A DNA stretch of 64,000 nucleotides from CAWJEL01 sp964647255 (GCA_964647255.1 CAZYGI010000006.1:34081-98080), one strand, 5' to 3'. Positions 7,832 to 16,216 are shown, counted from the first letter of the stretch. The notes: a model not told the origin generated them from the letters alone. Made by a program: numbers and translations.

Positions 7832-8335
7832 CTACCCCTGCCGGGCGGGCGCTACCTTCAACTGTTTCAGGATCATCGGCAGCCCGGTTTCGATCAGCCG
7901 TTCCAACCGGTCGGCCGCGTGTTGGTAGTCTTCCTCTGGCCCGCCGAACGGGTCGTCCACATCCGCATGCCCCCCGGACATCTCCGAGAGCAGAAAGACC
8001 TTGTGCAACAGCCGCGGCTCCAGGTAAAAGAGCGAGCGACGGTGCCGCTCCTCCATCACCAGCACGATATCCGCTTCTTTCAGGAGCGCCGGGGTCACGG
8101 CTTGCGAGCGATGGGCGGTGAGATCCATGCCGCGTTCGCCCAGCGTGCGAACGGCCAACGTGCTTGCGGCATGGCCCTCCTCCGCATAGACCCCGGCCGA
8201 TCGCACTTGCACGCCTTCCCATGGCCCCGCCGGCCCGTCGCCCAGGCCCGCCTCCGCCAGGCGGCGGCGCATGATCGCGGCCGCCATCGGCGAGCGGCAA
8301 ATGTTAGCGGTGCAGACGAAGAGAATGGTTTTCAT
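7832..8335 (-). CDS. Low-molecular-weight protein-tyrosine phosphatase
   Basis: A 167-residue enzyme with the family signature at the very N-terminus: FVCTANICRSP contains the C-x5-R phosphate loop (catalytic Cys at residue 8). The general-acid Asp is in DVDDPFGG near the C-terminus, and DIVLVMEE lies in the middle. It dephosphorylates tyrosine phosphate on proteins; related proteins control tyrosine kinases of polysaccharide export, which fits the neighbouring glycosyltransferases (inference). The arsenate reductase relative is less likely given the DPFGG acid loop. ATG 8335 is used; a TTG codon just upstream is in frame. No good ribosome-binding site is visible, and the hpf terminator lies immediately upstream, so it may have its own weak promoter. 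Confidence 0.88.
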   Translation of the reverse strand: MKTILFVCTANICRSPMAAAIMRRRLAEAGLGDGPAGPWEGVQVRSAGVYAEEGHAASTLAVRTLGERGMDLTAHRSQAVTPALLKEADIVLVMEERHRRSLFYLEPRLLHKVFLLSEMSGGHADVDDPFGGPEEDYQHAADRLERLIETGLPMILKQLKVAPARQG

Positions 8336-8349
8336 CAAACAGCAAGAAA

Positions 8350-8390
8350 GGGGAGTGTTTGCAGCTGCGAAGCTGCCGCAAACACTCCCC
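8350..8390 (-). terminator. Intrinsic terminator of hpf
   Basis: GGGGAGTGTTTG at 8350-8361 pairs perfectly with CAAACACTCCCC at 8379-8390, with a nested GCAGCT/AGCTGC stem in the loop. On the minus strand it is followed by CTTTCTTGCTGTTT. It lies 10 bases beyond the hpf stop. Confidence 0.85.
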
Positions 8391-8400
8391 GCAACGGAAG

Positions 8401-8964
8401 CTATGCCAGCTCAGGCTGGATCAACCCGTACTCGCCGTTGCGGCGGCGGTAGAGCACGTTGATCTGGTTCATGTTGACGTTGAAGAACACGAAGAAATCG
8501 TGTCCCAGCAGCTCCATTTGCTCGATGGCCTCGGTCTCATCCATCGGCACCATCCGGAAGCGTTTGACCCGCGCGACGGTGCGCGACTCCTCGGTCGCTT
8601 CGTCCTCGGCCTCGACCGCCTCACCGGCAACGGCGGATTCGACCTCACCTTCGGCGCCTCGCTTGGCGAAGCGTTTGCCCTTGTAGCGGTCCACCTGGCG
8701 CTGCATCTTCTCAACGACAGCGTCTATGGAGGCGAAGATGTCGGCAGAGGCTTCCTCGGCCCGGAGGATCACCTTCTTGGTGCGCAGCGTCACCTGGGCG
8801 ATCTGGCGGTCTTCGGCCGCGCGCGCGCCCTCATCAACGACGAGTTCGACGCGGCCATCAATGATGTTCGGCAGGTAGCGATCGAGCCGGCCGATCTTCT
8901 TCTCCGCGTATTTCCGGATGGTGTCGTTGATCTCGATGTTCTTCCCGGTGATCGTGAGTTCCAT
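8401..8964 (-). CDS. hpf: Ribosome hibernation promoting factor, long form
   Basis: A 187-residue protein. The N-terminal domain opens MELTITGKNIEINDTIRKY and continues with AQVTLRTKK and DIFASIDAVVEKMQRQVDR, the S30AE/YfiA fold that occupies the decoding centre of the 30S subunit. A charged linker (about 105-130) leads to the C-terminal domain with KRFRMVPMDETEAIEQMELL and HDFFVFFN, which dimerises 70S ribosomes into 100S particles in long-form HPF. ATG 8964 is chosen over an upstream ATG because GGAGA lies 8 bases before it and the family begins here. It has its own promoter and terminator and so is probably monocistronic. Expected role: ribosome preservation in stationary phase. Confidence 0.93.
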   Translation of the reverse strand: MELTITGKNIEINDTIRKYAEKKIGRLDRYLPNIIDGRVELVVDEGARAAEDRQIAQVTLRTKKVILRAEEASADIFASIDAVVEKMQRQVDRYKGKRFAKRGAEGEVESAVAGEAVEAEDEATEESRTVARVKRFRMVPMDETEAIEQMELLGHDFFVFFNVNMNQINVLYRRRNGEYGLIQPELA

Positions 8965-9060
8965 GGGGACGTCTCCTTTCCGTGTGACGTAGTAGGGCTG
9001 CGGCAGCTTCACGCCTTGGGGACAAGTAGGCCAAGCCAACCGGCGCCCGTGAGTGACCCT

Positions 9061-9089
9061 ATTCTATTCCGGTTTTCTGCTTAAGTCAA
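9061..9089 (-). promoter_or_regulatory. Promoter of hpf
   Basis: On the minus strand TTGACT (9089-9084) and TAGAAT (9066-9061) are separated by 17 bases, each 5 of 6 to consensus. Predicted leader of about 90 bases. Confidence 0.75.
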
Positions 9090-9130
9090 CGGCGAAAGAC
9101 TACAATTACCCTGCGACTTTTGCACACCCA

Positions 9131-9892
9131 TCATGCGGCATCCGGAGCCGGCCGGCCCGGCTCCCAACGCACCCGCGCCAGGGTGAATGCCCAGACGTTC
9201 GCGGCGCCGGCCGCCCGCAGGGCGCTCGCACAAGCTTCCAGGGTTGAGCCGGTGGTGCAGACGTCATCCAGCAGGACGATCCGTTTGCCGGACACGTCCG
9301 CGCGACAGGTGAACGCGTCTTTGACGTTCGCGCGCCGCTCCACCGCGTTGAGCAGCGCCTGCTGGCGGGTCGCTTTCTGCCGCATCACCGTGCGCTCGGC
9401 CACGGGGATGCCGGTCGCTTGCCCCAGCACATGGGCCAGGAGCGCGGCCTGGTTGTAGCCGCGCTCCGCCTGCCGGCTGCGGTGCAACGGCACCGGAACG
9501 ATGAGATCCGCCTCCATGTGACCCGCTTGCCAGAAGGCAGCCATCCGCTCGCCCAGCGGCCGCGCCAGCGAGCGATTGTTGTCGTATTTCAAGGCATGGA
9601 TCGCTTCGCGCAGGGGGGAGGCAAAAACAGCGGTGGCTGCAATGTGATCGAGGGCCGAGGGCGTCCGCTCGCAGGTCGGACAGAGGCGCACGGTTTCAGC
9701 GGGATGCCCGCAGCGGGGGCAGGCGGGCGCGGGCACCGGCTCAATCGCGGCCTGGCAGGCCGCGCAGTAAACGACGCCGATCTTGCCGCAGCCGGGGCAG
9801 CGCGGCGGATAGAGCAGATCGAGTAACGCCTGCCCGGCGGTTGCCAGCCAGGCGACGGCTGCGGCCCCGCGCGAAGACGTAACTGCTGACAT
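9131..9892 (-). CDS. comF: ComF family phosphoribosyltransferase-like protein
   Basis: A 253-residue ComF/GntX-type protein. Seen: an N-terminal zinc-ribbon with CPGCG, CAAC, CPRCG and CPTC pairs (about residues 32-76); a central ALKYDNNRSLARPLG and VPVPLHRSRQAERGYNQA; and a C-terminal phosphoribosyltransferase loop in VLLDDVCTTGSTLEAC with the acidic pair needed for PRPP binding. In naturally competent bacteria ComF is needed for uptake or handling of transforming DNA, possibly with primosome proteins, but the reaction is unknown. It sits downstream of a pilin-like gene on the same strand, which is at least compatible with a competence or surface-appendage role (inference). Confidence 0.9.
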   Translation of the reverse strand: MSAVTSSRGAAAVAWLATAGQALLDLLYPPRCPGCGKIGVVYCAACQAAIEPVPAPACPRCGHPAETVRLCPTCERTPSALDHIAATAVFASPLREAIHALKYDNNRSLARPLGERMAAFWQAGHMEADLIVPVPLHRSRQAERGYNQAALLAHVLGQATGIPVAERTVMRQKATRQQALLNAVERRANVKDAFTCRADVSGKRIVLLDDVCTTGSTLEACASALRAAGAANVWAFTLARVRWEPGRPAPDAA

Positions 9893-9988
9893 AACGCTCT
9901 TCTGCTGTGTTGAGGTGGGCGGTGTCAGGTATCACACTGTGCTTTCAAGCGTTCGGGTGATCTCCCGGGCTCCTGACCCCGCGTCCTG

Positions 9989-10147
9989 TCACTTTGCGCC
10001 GAAGAAGCCGCCGATCGTGTTGATGATCCACAAGCGCATGTCGTCGCCGACGATCAGCAGGATCGCGACCATGACAATGGCGATGAGCACGATGATCAAG
10101 GCCAGCTCAATCAGGCTGGCGCTGGAACCCTGGTTTCGCGTGTGCAC
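9989..10147 (-). CDS. Small Flp/type IVb pilin-like membrane protein
   Basis: A 52-residue protein starting at GTG 10147 with AGGAGG 8 bases upstream, ending TGA at 9989. Sequence features: a short basic head (VHTRNQG), then SASLIELALIIVLIAIV, a single long hydrophobic helix preceded by a Glu at position 14, then a short tail ending in GGFFGAK. The Glu followed by a hydrophobic helix is the pattern of Flp/TadE-type pilins and related class III signal-peptide proteins, although the usual E-Y pair is E-L here. It lies 42 bases after the mannosyltransferase-like gene and about 96 before comF, in the same direction. Alternative: an unrelated small membrane peptide. Confidence 0.6.
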   Translation of the reverse strand: MHTRNQGSSASLIELALIIVLIAIVMVAILLIVGDDMRLWIINTIGGFFGAK

Positions 10148-10189
10148 CTGCGTGCCTCCTGACCCATGTGGGAAATGGCTGATACGGCG

Positions 10190-10927
10190 TCAGCTTGCTG
10201 GGTGCGCCGACAGACGCCGCAGCGCCAGGCGCGCGACCGTGCGCGCCGCCCGGTAGATCTCGTTCTTTGAGATTTTGGATTGCCCCAGGCGCCGGTCGGT
10301 GAAAATGATCGGCACTTCGCCCGCGCGGAAGCCCGCCCGCTCGCAGCAGTAGAGCATCTCCACCAGATAGGAGTAGCCGTTGGCGCGAATGGATGCGGGG
10401 TCAATGGTCTCCAGGACGCGGCGGCGATAACAGCGGAAGCCGGCCGTGCAGTCGTGCGCATGCAGGCCCAACGCCAGTTTGGCGATCTGGTTCGCGCTCC
10501 AGCTCAGCACCTGGCGATGCCACGGCCAATCGCGGACGCCGCCGCCCGGCACGTAGCGTGAACCGATCACCAGGTCATAGTGCTGCCCCGCCTCGATCAT
10601 GGCCGGCAGATAGCTCGGATCGTGTGAGAAATCCGCATCCATCGTCAGGATCAGCTCGGCGCCGCGGGCGAGCGCGCGGCGGAAGCCGGCGGCGTACGCG
10701 GTGCCGAGGCCCAGCTTGCCCGGGCGATGGATCACTTCGACCGCCGAGAGGCGAGCAGCGAGGTCGTCGGCCAGGGCGCCGGTGCCGTCGGGCGAGTTAT
10801 CGTCCACCACGATGATCTCGACGGGCGTCGGCAGCGCCTGGATGGCGGCCACCATCGCCGGCAGGTTTTCACGCTCGTTATAGGTCGGCAGCACCAGGAC
10901 GGCGCGCAGCGGTTCAGAGTTCGGCAC
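10190..10927 (-). CDS. Polyprenol-phosphate mannosyltransferase-like GT2
   Basis: A 245-residue dolichol/polyprenol monophosphate mannose synthase-like enzyme. Seen: VLVLPTYNERENL, the acidic IIVVDDNSPDGTG, the metal-binding LILTMDADFSHDP, GSRYVPGG, and RCYRRRVLE with a C-terminal EVPIIFTDRRLGQSK block. There is no C-terminal membrane domain, as in type III or bacterial Ppm1-like synthases. It would transfer a hexose from GDP- or UDP-sugar to a polyprenyl phosphate, providing the donor used by GT39-type enzymes such as the one at the window start (inference). GTG 10927 is chosen because GAGG lies upstream and the alternative ATG at 10960 overlaps the -10 element. Confidence 0.85.
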   Translation of the reverse strand: MPNSEPLRAVLVLPTYNERENLPAMVAAIQALPTPVEIIVVDDNSPDGTGALADDLAARLSAVEVIHRPGKLGLGTAYAAGFRRALARGAELILTMDADFSHDPSYLPAMIEAGQHYDLVIGSRYVPGGGVRDWPWHRQVLSWSANQIAKLALGLHAHDCTAGFRCYRRRVLETIDPASIRANGYSYLVEMLYCCERAGFRAGEVPIIFTDRRLGQSKISKNEIYRAARTVARLALRRLSAHPAS

Positions 10928-10958
10928 CAAAGGGTTTCCTCGGTTCGGAATAATCGGC

Positions 10959-10969
10959 ATTTTAGCACA
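10959..10969 (-). promoter_or_regulatory. Extended -10 promoter of the mannosyltransferase-like gene
   Basis: Minus-strand TGTGCTAAAAT. The predicted start is about 25 bases before GTG 10927. No clear -35. The same 11-mer pattern occurs at three other genes in the window. Confidence 0.55.
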
Positions 10970-11014
10970 GGACAGGGCGGAGGGCCAAGAAGGGCCAAAG
11001 TGGGCGCATCACGC

Positions 11015-11043
11015 TTTCATCAGGCCCACGGGTGGGGTATAAT
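11015..11043 (+). promoter_or_regulatory. Promoter of the coiled-coil zinc-ribbon gene
   Basis: Perfect TATAAT at 11038-11043, 17 bases after a weak TTTCAT at 11015-11020. The ATG is 85 bases downstream, preceded by GAGGAGG. Confidence 0.6.
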
Positions 11044-11128
11044 CTGTCGTACGGCGCGGCAGCGCCCCTGAGCAGCGACCCCGGTCGCCAAAAATGGCAA
11101 TTCGCCATCCTGTGTCGAGGAGGCCCCC

Positions 11129-11830
11129 ATGCGTCCCATCTTGTTGTTAGCGCGCTTGAACGAAGTTGACCTGATCGTGGATGCGCACAAAGCGCGCCTG
11201 GCCGAGATCGTCGAGGGGTTGCGGGAGCCCGCCGCCCTGCCTGCCGCTCGTCGCGCCCTGGCCGAGGCCGAGGCCGAGCTGGCGCGCTGCCAGCAGCAGC
11301 AGGCCAACCTGGAGCAGGCAGGCCGCGAGGCTGGCGAGAAGCTGGCGCGCGCCGAGAAACAACTCTACGGCGGCAAGGTGACGAATCCGAAGGAATTGGA
11401 GAACCTGCAGCGGGATGTGGCCCAGTTGCGCCGCCAGCGCGACCAGGCGGATGACGCTTTACTTGAGGCGATGGTCTGTGCAGAGACGGCGACGGCTGCG
11501 CTGACCGAACGCCAGACGACCCTCGCCGGGCTGACGCAAACCTGGGAGGCCCGGCAAGTCGTGCTGCGGCGGGAGCAGGCGCAGCTCAAGGCCAAGCTGC
11601 CCGCGCTGCTGGCCCAACAGGCTGCCGCGCGTGAGGCCGTGCCGCCCGCAGTGCGGGCGACGTATGATAGCCTGCGTCCCCGCCGCGGCGGCAAGGCGGT
11701 GGCTGTGCTGGACGGCGACGTGTGCAGCGCATGCCGGGTTGCCGCGCCGCCCAGTGTCCTGGAGGCGGCGCGCTACGATGACGAGCTGGTCTATTGCCAG
11801 AACTGCGGCCGACTGCTGTGGGGGGAATAG
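11129..11830 (+). CDS. Coiled-coil protein with C4 zinc ribbon (CdsZ/DUF164-like)
   Basis: A 233-residue protein. Residues about 10-180 are Ala/Glu/Arg/Gln-rich heptads with no Pro, interrupted by LYGGKVTNPKELENLQRD, a conserved landmark of this family. The C-terminus has VCSACRV and VYCQNCGRLLW, giving a four-cysteine zinc ribbon. This is the DUF164/CdsZ architecture, found in many bacteria and proposed to act as a nucleic-acid-associated or chaperone-like protein; the biochemical role is unsettled. A GAGGAGG lies just upstream of the ATG. It is transcribed divergently from the mannosyltransferase-like gene and alone from its own promoter. Confidence 0.82.
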   Translation: MRPILLLARLNEVDLIVDAHKARLAEIVEGLREPAALPAARRALAEAEAELARCQQQQANLEQAGREAGEKLARAEKQLYGGKVTNPKELENLQRDVAQLRRQRDQADDALLEAMVCAETATAALTERQTTLAGLTQTWEARQVVLRREQAQLKAKLPALLAQQAAAREAVPPAVRATYDSLRPRRGGKAVAVLDGDVCSACRVAAPPSVLEAARYDDELVYCQNCGRLLWGE

Positions 11831-11855
11831 GCCGGCCGCGCGCCTTTCCGAGCTT

Positions 11856-11884
11856 TTGACAGGCCGGAAAGCGATGTCTATAAT
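11856..11884 (+). promoter_or_regulatory. Consensus promoter of the M6-like peptidase gene
   Basis: TTGACA at 11856-11861 and TATAAT at 11879-11884 with a 17-base spacer: a perfect housekeeping-sigma promoter. It implies strong transcription and a leader of about 260 bases. Confidence 0.88.
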
Positions 11885-12152
11885 AACTTCTCGAACAGCG
11901 CCTTCGGTTGTCGCTTATCGGACCTTCCTTCCAACAGAAACCAGGTCTTGCTCAAGACCCTGTGCGATCACCGTACCTGCTGTTTTCGGCGGGGTGTTCG
12001 CGAGGTGTGGCTATGGGGTGGCGCCAGTCCTGCGCCGGCCCGGCCACTTTCAGGAGGTGAGACGTCCAGACTGTCTTGCATGTCGTTGTGTCCATCGGAC
12101 ACGCACCACGATCATCCCCACCATTTTTCCCTTTCAGGCCCAAGGAGGAGCC
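11885..12152 (+). promoter_or_regulatory. Long structured leader of the M6-like peptidase mRNA
   Basis: No gene. Small hairpins are visible: GGTCTT/AAGACC (11944-11959) and GTGTCC/GGACAC (12088-12102). An AGGAGGTGA at 12052-12060 has no start codon at usable distance, while the real site AAGGAGGAG precedes ATG 12153. It fits no riboswitch class I know. Confidence 0.45.
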
Positions 12153-15100
12153 ATGTCTCGAAAACTGTTCTACCTGCTAACGATCGTCATGATGTTGGGC
12201 AGCCTGTTGATGGTTGCTGCGGTGCCGGCCCCGGAATCGGCCGCGCCGGCCAAGCTGCCGCCGATTGCCATCGGCGCGATGCGCATGAACGGTGTCCACG
12301 AACGGCCCCCGCGCGAGGATCTCGTTCTCAACTGGCTGAAAGAGGATGGCACCATTCCGCTCAATGCCACCCCCGAACAGGCGCAGGCCGCTGTCAACGC
12401 CTACTACGTGAAGTTTGCGAAGCAATCCGAATCCTGGATCTCTCCTGAGATTCAGCAGAAGCAGCTCCAACATGAGGCCGATCTCGCCGCCGGCAAAGCG
12501 GGCGTCGCTGCGGTCCAGCCGGTGGTCGCCACCTACGTAGCGATGGCGGTCCAGTTCAATGTGGTCACCGAAACGCTCCGTCTGGAGGTTGACGACGGCA
12601 ACGGCAACTGCGTGATGCAGGATGTTGTTCAGCCGGGGACGCTGCAAGGCGGGATCCCGCACCCCGGGCCACGTGATAACAACACAGTCTGGTACACTGC
12701 CCAGCAGACGGCCGACCCCAAGTTCTATGAGAACATCATCGAGGGGCATGAGGGGCCGGGCCGCGTCCGCATGGACCTGACCGACCCGCGGGACGGCAAG
12801 CCGGGCATTGATCTGACCGGCTACACCATGCAGGACTACTACGACAAAGTCGCCGGCGTGGGCAACGTCACGATCAAAGGCTCAGTCGAAGGCTGGGTGT
12901 CGGTGCCGCACAGCCAGGGCTACTACGGCGCGGACAACTGCCAGACCGGCGGGCACTACGGCGGCGCCGGTGTGCCGCCCGGCCAGTTGGCCGCAGATGC
13001 CGCGGATGCGTTCAACGCTGCGCACCCCACCTACTACACCGACACGGGCGCCAACGCGTTCTGGCCGAAGTATGACGCAAACCATGACGGCATTCTGGAC
13101 ACCTTCTGGCTGATTTATGCCGGCATGGGCCAGGAAGCGGGTGGCGGCTCGCTGGGCACCTACGCCCTGTGGTCGCACAGCTCGGATCTCCGCTATTACG
13201 CCAAGTGGCCGGATGGGTACAAGGTCTACGAGGGCGACCCGACGACCACGGCCGACGACATCGCCATCGGCCCCTACACCATGCAGCCGGAAAACGGTGA
13301 CATGGGCGTCTTTGCTGAAGAGTTCGGCCACAACTTCTTCGGGCTGCCGGACCTGTACACGAATGATGCCCAAGGCTCGATCGGCTTCTGGAGCATCATG
13401 GAAGCGGGCGCGTGGGGCGGCTATCTGGGCGGCTCCGCGCCGGTGGGCATGCCGCTCTGGTTCCGCATGGTCGCCTGGTGCGGCGAAGGCCCCTGCAACT
13501 GGCAGGAGCCGATGACGCGCTACGCCTACGACGCGGCGCCTACTGAGACGGTGATCGGCCAGTTGGAGGATACGCCTGCTGGCGCCAGCAAGGGCATCCG
13601 CATTGATATGCCGCCGGTGACGGAGGATATCCCGAACCTGGCGGGCACCGGCAAGGCGCCTTACTCCGGCGCCGGCCGCGATGAGCTCGACGCCACGCTG
13701 GATCGCGTCCTCACCATCCCAACCGGTGCTGCTGGCCTTCTGACCTTCGACTCCTACTGGGAGATCGAAGAGGACTGGGACTACGGCTACGTCATGGTCA
13801 AGGATGGCGACACCTGGGCGCTGCTGGGCGACCTGGACGGCATCTTCACCGCGGCCAACCCGAACGGCAACAACCTGGGCATTGGCCTGACCGGGGCCAG
13901 CGACGGCGCCACCCCGCTGCGCTTCGACCTGTCAGCCTACGCGGGCAAGACGATCACGCTGCGGCTGCGCTACAAGACCGACGCGGCCGTGACGGAGAAC
14001 GGCTGGTGGGTGGACAATCTGAAGCTCGACGGCGCGTTGGTGGATGATTTCGAGAAATTCCCGGAGGGTTGGACCAACTCCGATCCGGGCTGGTATGAGT
14101 CGCCGTCCACCAAGACCTACACCAACTACTATCTTGTGGAATGGCGCGGTAAGACGAAGTACGACTCGATGACGCAGACCGCGTACGTCACCACCTATTC
14201 CGATGATGATGAGTGGCGGGTCGAGCGCGTGCCGTACAATATCCCGGGCGCGCTGGTCTACTACCGCAACACCAAATACGGCAGCACCTATGCCCTGCGG
14301 CCGAACCACAACGATCCGCCGAGCTACGGCCCGAAGTACCAGTTGCTGGTGGTGGACATGAACCCGCTGCAACTGCGGATCGGCGCGGCGAAGCCATACA
14401 CCTCGGTCCTGAACAACCGGGCGTCCAGCTATGACGCGGCGCTGACGCTGCAGCCGAGCCAGGCGTTCGCACTCTCGGAGGTCTACAGCACGCCGTCGAA
14501 CCTGATCGGCCCGTTCAACTTCCCAGCGAAACCGGCTGTGACCAGCTTCCATGACTCGATGGGCTACTACCCCGGCTTCTACTACGGCGCGCCGTGCAAG
14601 GCCGGCTCGGTCTGCTACGCCAGCCGCGATGCGAGCGCGGTCATCCCCGCGGCGGATAACTACAGCATCCGCATCACGGATTACAACGGGAACCCGATCC
14701 CCGCGCTGTACGGGGCCTCGGTGGGCCTGGTGACGCCGCTGGGCAGCGGCAATCCGGGCGATGAGGGTGTACAGTATGGCCTGCATATCGCGCTGACCGG
14801 TTCGACCGGCGACACCGGCACGATCAAGACCTGGAACGCCGAGTATGACCTGGATGGCGGCATCATCCAGACCGGCATGGCGAGCCCGGTGCGCAACGGC
14901 GACACGGTGGACGTCCACGTGCAGGCGAAGAACATCGGCGGCATGACGGATGCCTTCTTCTTCGTCCCGATCAATGCGAACGCCACCTACGTTGCCGACA
15001 GCGCGACAGGCGGCGCGTACGCGGTCACCGCAGCGCAGGCTGCGGCCCTGGCAGCCAAGCACGGCGTCAGCCTGGCGAACCTGCCCCAGGGCGGCGAAGA

Positions 15101-15830
15101 ACAGGTCATCGGCGTGGCGTATGAGGCGCCGGAGTTCGGCGTCGGCGTAGTCGCAGACTTCGGCTTCCAGGTGCAGGCCGCGGTGGACGAGGGCACGATC
15201 TCGCACACGGCCGTGGTTTCTGCACATGGGATGCTGATCAAGAAGCTGGCGAGCAACCCGATCTCGGTCGTCCCGTGGACCTACGTCACCGATGCGTTCG
15301 GCGCAGCCCGGGACGCATACATCCACAGCGGCACCCCGACCTCGGCGCACGGCGTCGAGCCGTTCCTGCACGTCAACATCCATGCACCCGGCTACGACGG
15401 CTTGCGCTCGCTGCTCGGCTTCGACGTGTCCAGCATCGCGCCAGACTACCTGGTGACGGAAGCGACGCTGTCCCTGTACGTGCGCGGCTATAGCGGCGGC
15501 GCGGTAGACGGCGAGCTGCGGGCCTATGAGGTTACGACCCCCTGGAAAGAGAAATCGGTCACCTGGCAGACGCCGTGGGTGAAGCCCGGCGGCGACTTTG
15601 CGGACACCCCAGTGGGCAGCGCCTCGCTGGACAAGAGCGCGGTCGGCCAGTGGATCTCGATTGACGTCACAGCGCTGGTTGCCAAGTGGGTCGCCGATCC
15701 TGCCGCCAACAACGGCGTGATGGTGCGGCTGCTGAAGGCGAGCAGCATCACCGGCTACAAGTTCGACAGCCGGGATCACTGGGATCCGACCCACCAGCCC
15801 AAGCTGGAAGTCACCTATCGGAAGCCCTAA
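12153..15830 (+). CDS. Secreted M6 (immune inhibitor A)-like metallopeptidase with DNRLRE domain
   Basis: A 1225-residue exported protein. ATG 12153 follows AAGGAGGAG and gives a signal peptide (MSRKLFYLLTIVMML, cleavage probably after AVPA). The catalytic-type region shows WLIYAGMG, VFAEEFGHNFFGLPDLY and SIMEAG, the layout of M6 peptidases. The zinc motif is changed: E389-E-F-G-H393 instead of HExxH, with one extra residue before GLPD. Either this subfamily uses a different ligand or it is inactive. Middle parts have two MAM/jelly-roll-like stretches (WEIEEDWDYGYVMV, ENGWWVDNLKLDG). Residues about 1045-1225 form a DNRLRE-type domain nearly parallel to that of the next gene. It is monocistronic, with a perfect promoter and a strong terminator. 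Likely role: surface or secreted protein hydrolysis. Confidence 0.8.
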   Translation: MSRKLFYLLTIVMMLGSLLMVAAVPAPESAAPAKLPPIAIGAMRMNGVHERPPREDLVLNWLKEDGTIPLNATPEQAQAAVNAYYVKFAKQSESWISPEIQQKQLQHEADLAAGKAGVAAVQPVVATYVAMAVQFNVVTETLRLEVDDGNGNCVMQDVVQPGTLQGGIPHPGPRDNNTVWYTAQQTADPKFYENIIEGHEGPGRVRMDLTDPRDGKPGIDLTGYTMQDYYDKVAGVGNVTIKGSVEGWVSVPHSQGYYGADNCQTGGHYGGAGVPPGQLAADAADAFNAAHPTYYTDTGANAFWPKYDANHDGILDTFWLIYAGMGQEAGGGSLGTYALWSHSSDLRYYAKWPDGYKVYEGDPTTTADDIAIGPYTMQPENGDMGVFAEEFGHNFFGLPDLYTNDAQGSIGFWSIMEAGAWGGYLGGSAPVGMPLWFRMVAWCGEGPCNWQEPMTRYAYDAAPTETVIGQLEDTPAGASKGIRIDMPPVTEDIPNLAGTGKAPYSGAGRDELDATLDRVLTIPTGAAGLLTFDSYWEIEEDWDYGYVMVKDGDTWALLGDLDGIFTAANPNGNNLGIGLTGASDGATPLRFDLSAYAGKTITLRLRYKTDAAVTENGWWVDNLKLDGALVDDFEKFPEGWTNSDPGWYESPSTKTYTNYYLVEWRGKTKYDSMTQTAYVTTYSDDDEWRVERVPYNIPGALVYYRNTKYGSTYALRPNHNDPPSYGPKYQLLVVDMNPLQLRIGAAKPYTSVLNNRASSYDAALTLQPSQAFALSEVYSTPSNLIGPFNFPAKPAVTSFHDSMGYYPGFYYGAPCKAGSVCYASRDASAVIPAADNYSIRITDYNGNPIPALYGASVGLVTPLGSGNPGDEGVQYGLHIALTGSTGDTGTIKTWNAEYDLDGGIIQTGMASPVRNGDTVDVHVQAKNIGGMTDAFFFVPINANATYVADSATGGAYAVTAAQAAALAAKHGVSLANLPQGGEEQVIGVAYEAPEFGVGVVADFGFQVQAAVDEGTISHTAVVSAHGMLIKKLASNPISVVPWTYVTDAFGAARDAYIHSGTPTSAHGVEPFLHVNIHAPGYDGLRSLLGFDVSSIAPDYLVTEATLSLYVRGYSGGAVDGELRAYEVTTPWKEKSVTWQTPWVKPGGDFADTPVGSASLDKSAVGQWISIDVTALVAKWVADPAANNGVMVRLLKASSITGYKFDSRDHWDPTHQPKLEVTYRKP

Positions 15831-15844
15831 GCTTTTGGAACCAC

Positions 15845-15920
15845 GGTCTGATGGCGGCCACCAGGCCGCCGTCAGACCCCCAGGCCTCGGACCGGGTCCT
15901 AGCCCGGTCCGAGGCTTTTT
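15845..15920 (+). terminator. Two hairpins ending the M6-like gene
   Basis: First hairpin: GGTCTGATGGCGGCC (15845-15859) with its complement (15864-15878), one T-G pair. Second: GCCTCGGACCGGG (15884-15896) with CCCGGTCCGAGGC (15903-15915), then TTTTT. The second is a textbook intrinsic terminator. Confidence 0.93.
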
Positions 15921-15977
15921 GGTTTGCTCCTGATCGTCCAGCCCGCGCATACATCTTTTCCTGGTGCTTGCGAAGCA

Positions 15978-16007
15978 TTGACACTTGCGCTTCTATTGGC
16001 TTATAAT
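15978..16007 (+). promoter_or_regulatory. Consensus promoter of the large subtilase gene
   Basis: TTGACA at 15978-15983 and TATAAT at 16002-16007 with an 18-base spacer. The ATG is 210 bases downstream. Confidence 0.85.
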
Positions 16008-16216
16008 CGGCGCAGTCAGTTGGTGACGTTCTTGCTTTTGCCAGATACTCACCGGATCGCGCCTTTTCAGGCGATCATCTGTGCTCAACCTGAACAGGAG
16101 GTGCCTATCGAGCCGATTCTCATCTCAAGATTTCGCCTCAGTTGTTGCCGTTTCGGCCTGTTCGTCGTGGAACACCCATGTCACTGTGGGAATCAGAATG
16201 AAAGGTGGTCTCGCGC
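16008..16216 (+). promoter_or_regulatory. Long leader of the large subtilase mRNA
   Basis: No gene. It holds a CGCC/GGCG hairpin near 16061-16075 and a strong AGGAGGTG (16096-16103) with no start codon at working distance. The actual site AAAGGTGG (16200-16207) precedes ATG 16217. The layout resembles the leader of the previous peptidase gene. Confidence 0.45.

Noticed and set aside
11631..12152. N-terminal extension of the M6-like peptidase into the zinc-ribbon gene
   Set aside because: It would bury the signal peptide and overlap the previous gene, its terminus and the promoter. ATG 12153 has an ideal binding site.
13932..15950. 672-codon minus-strand open frame opposite the M6-like gene
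   Set aside because: Antisense shadow; it runs through the strong terminator and lacks a ribosome-binding site.
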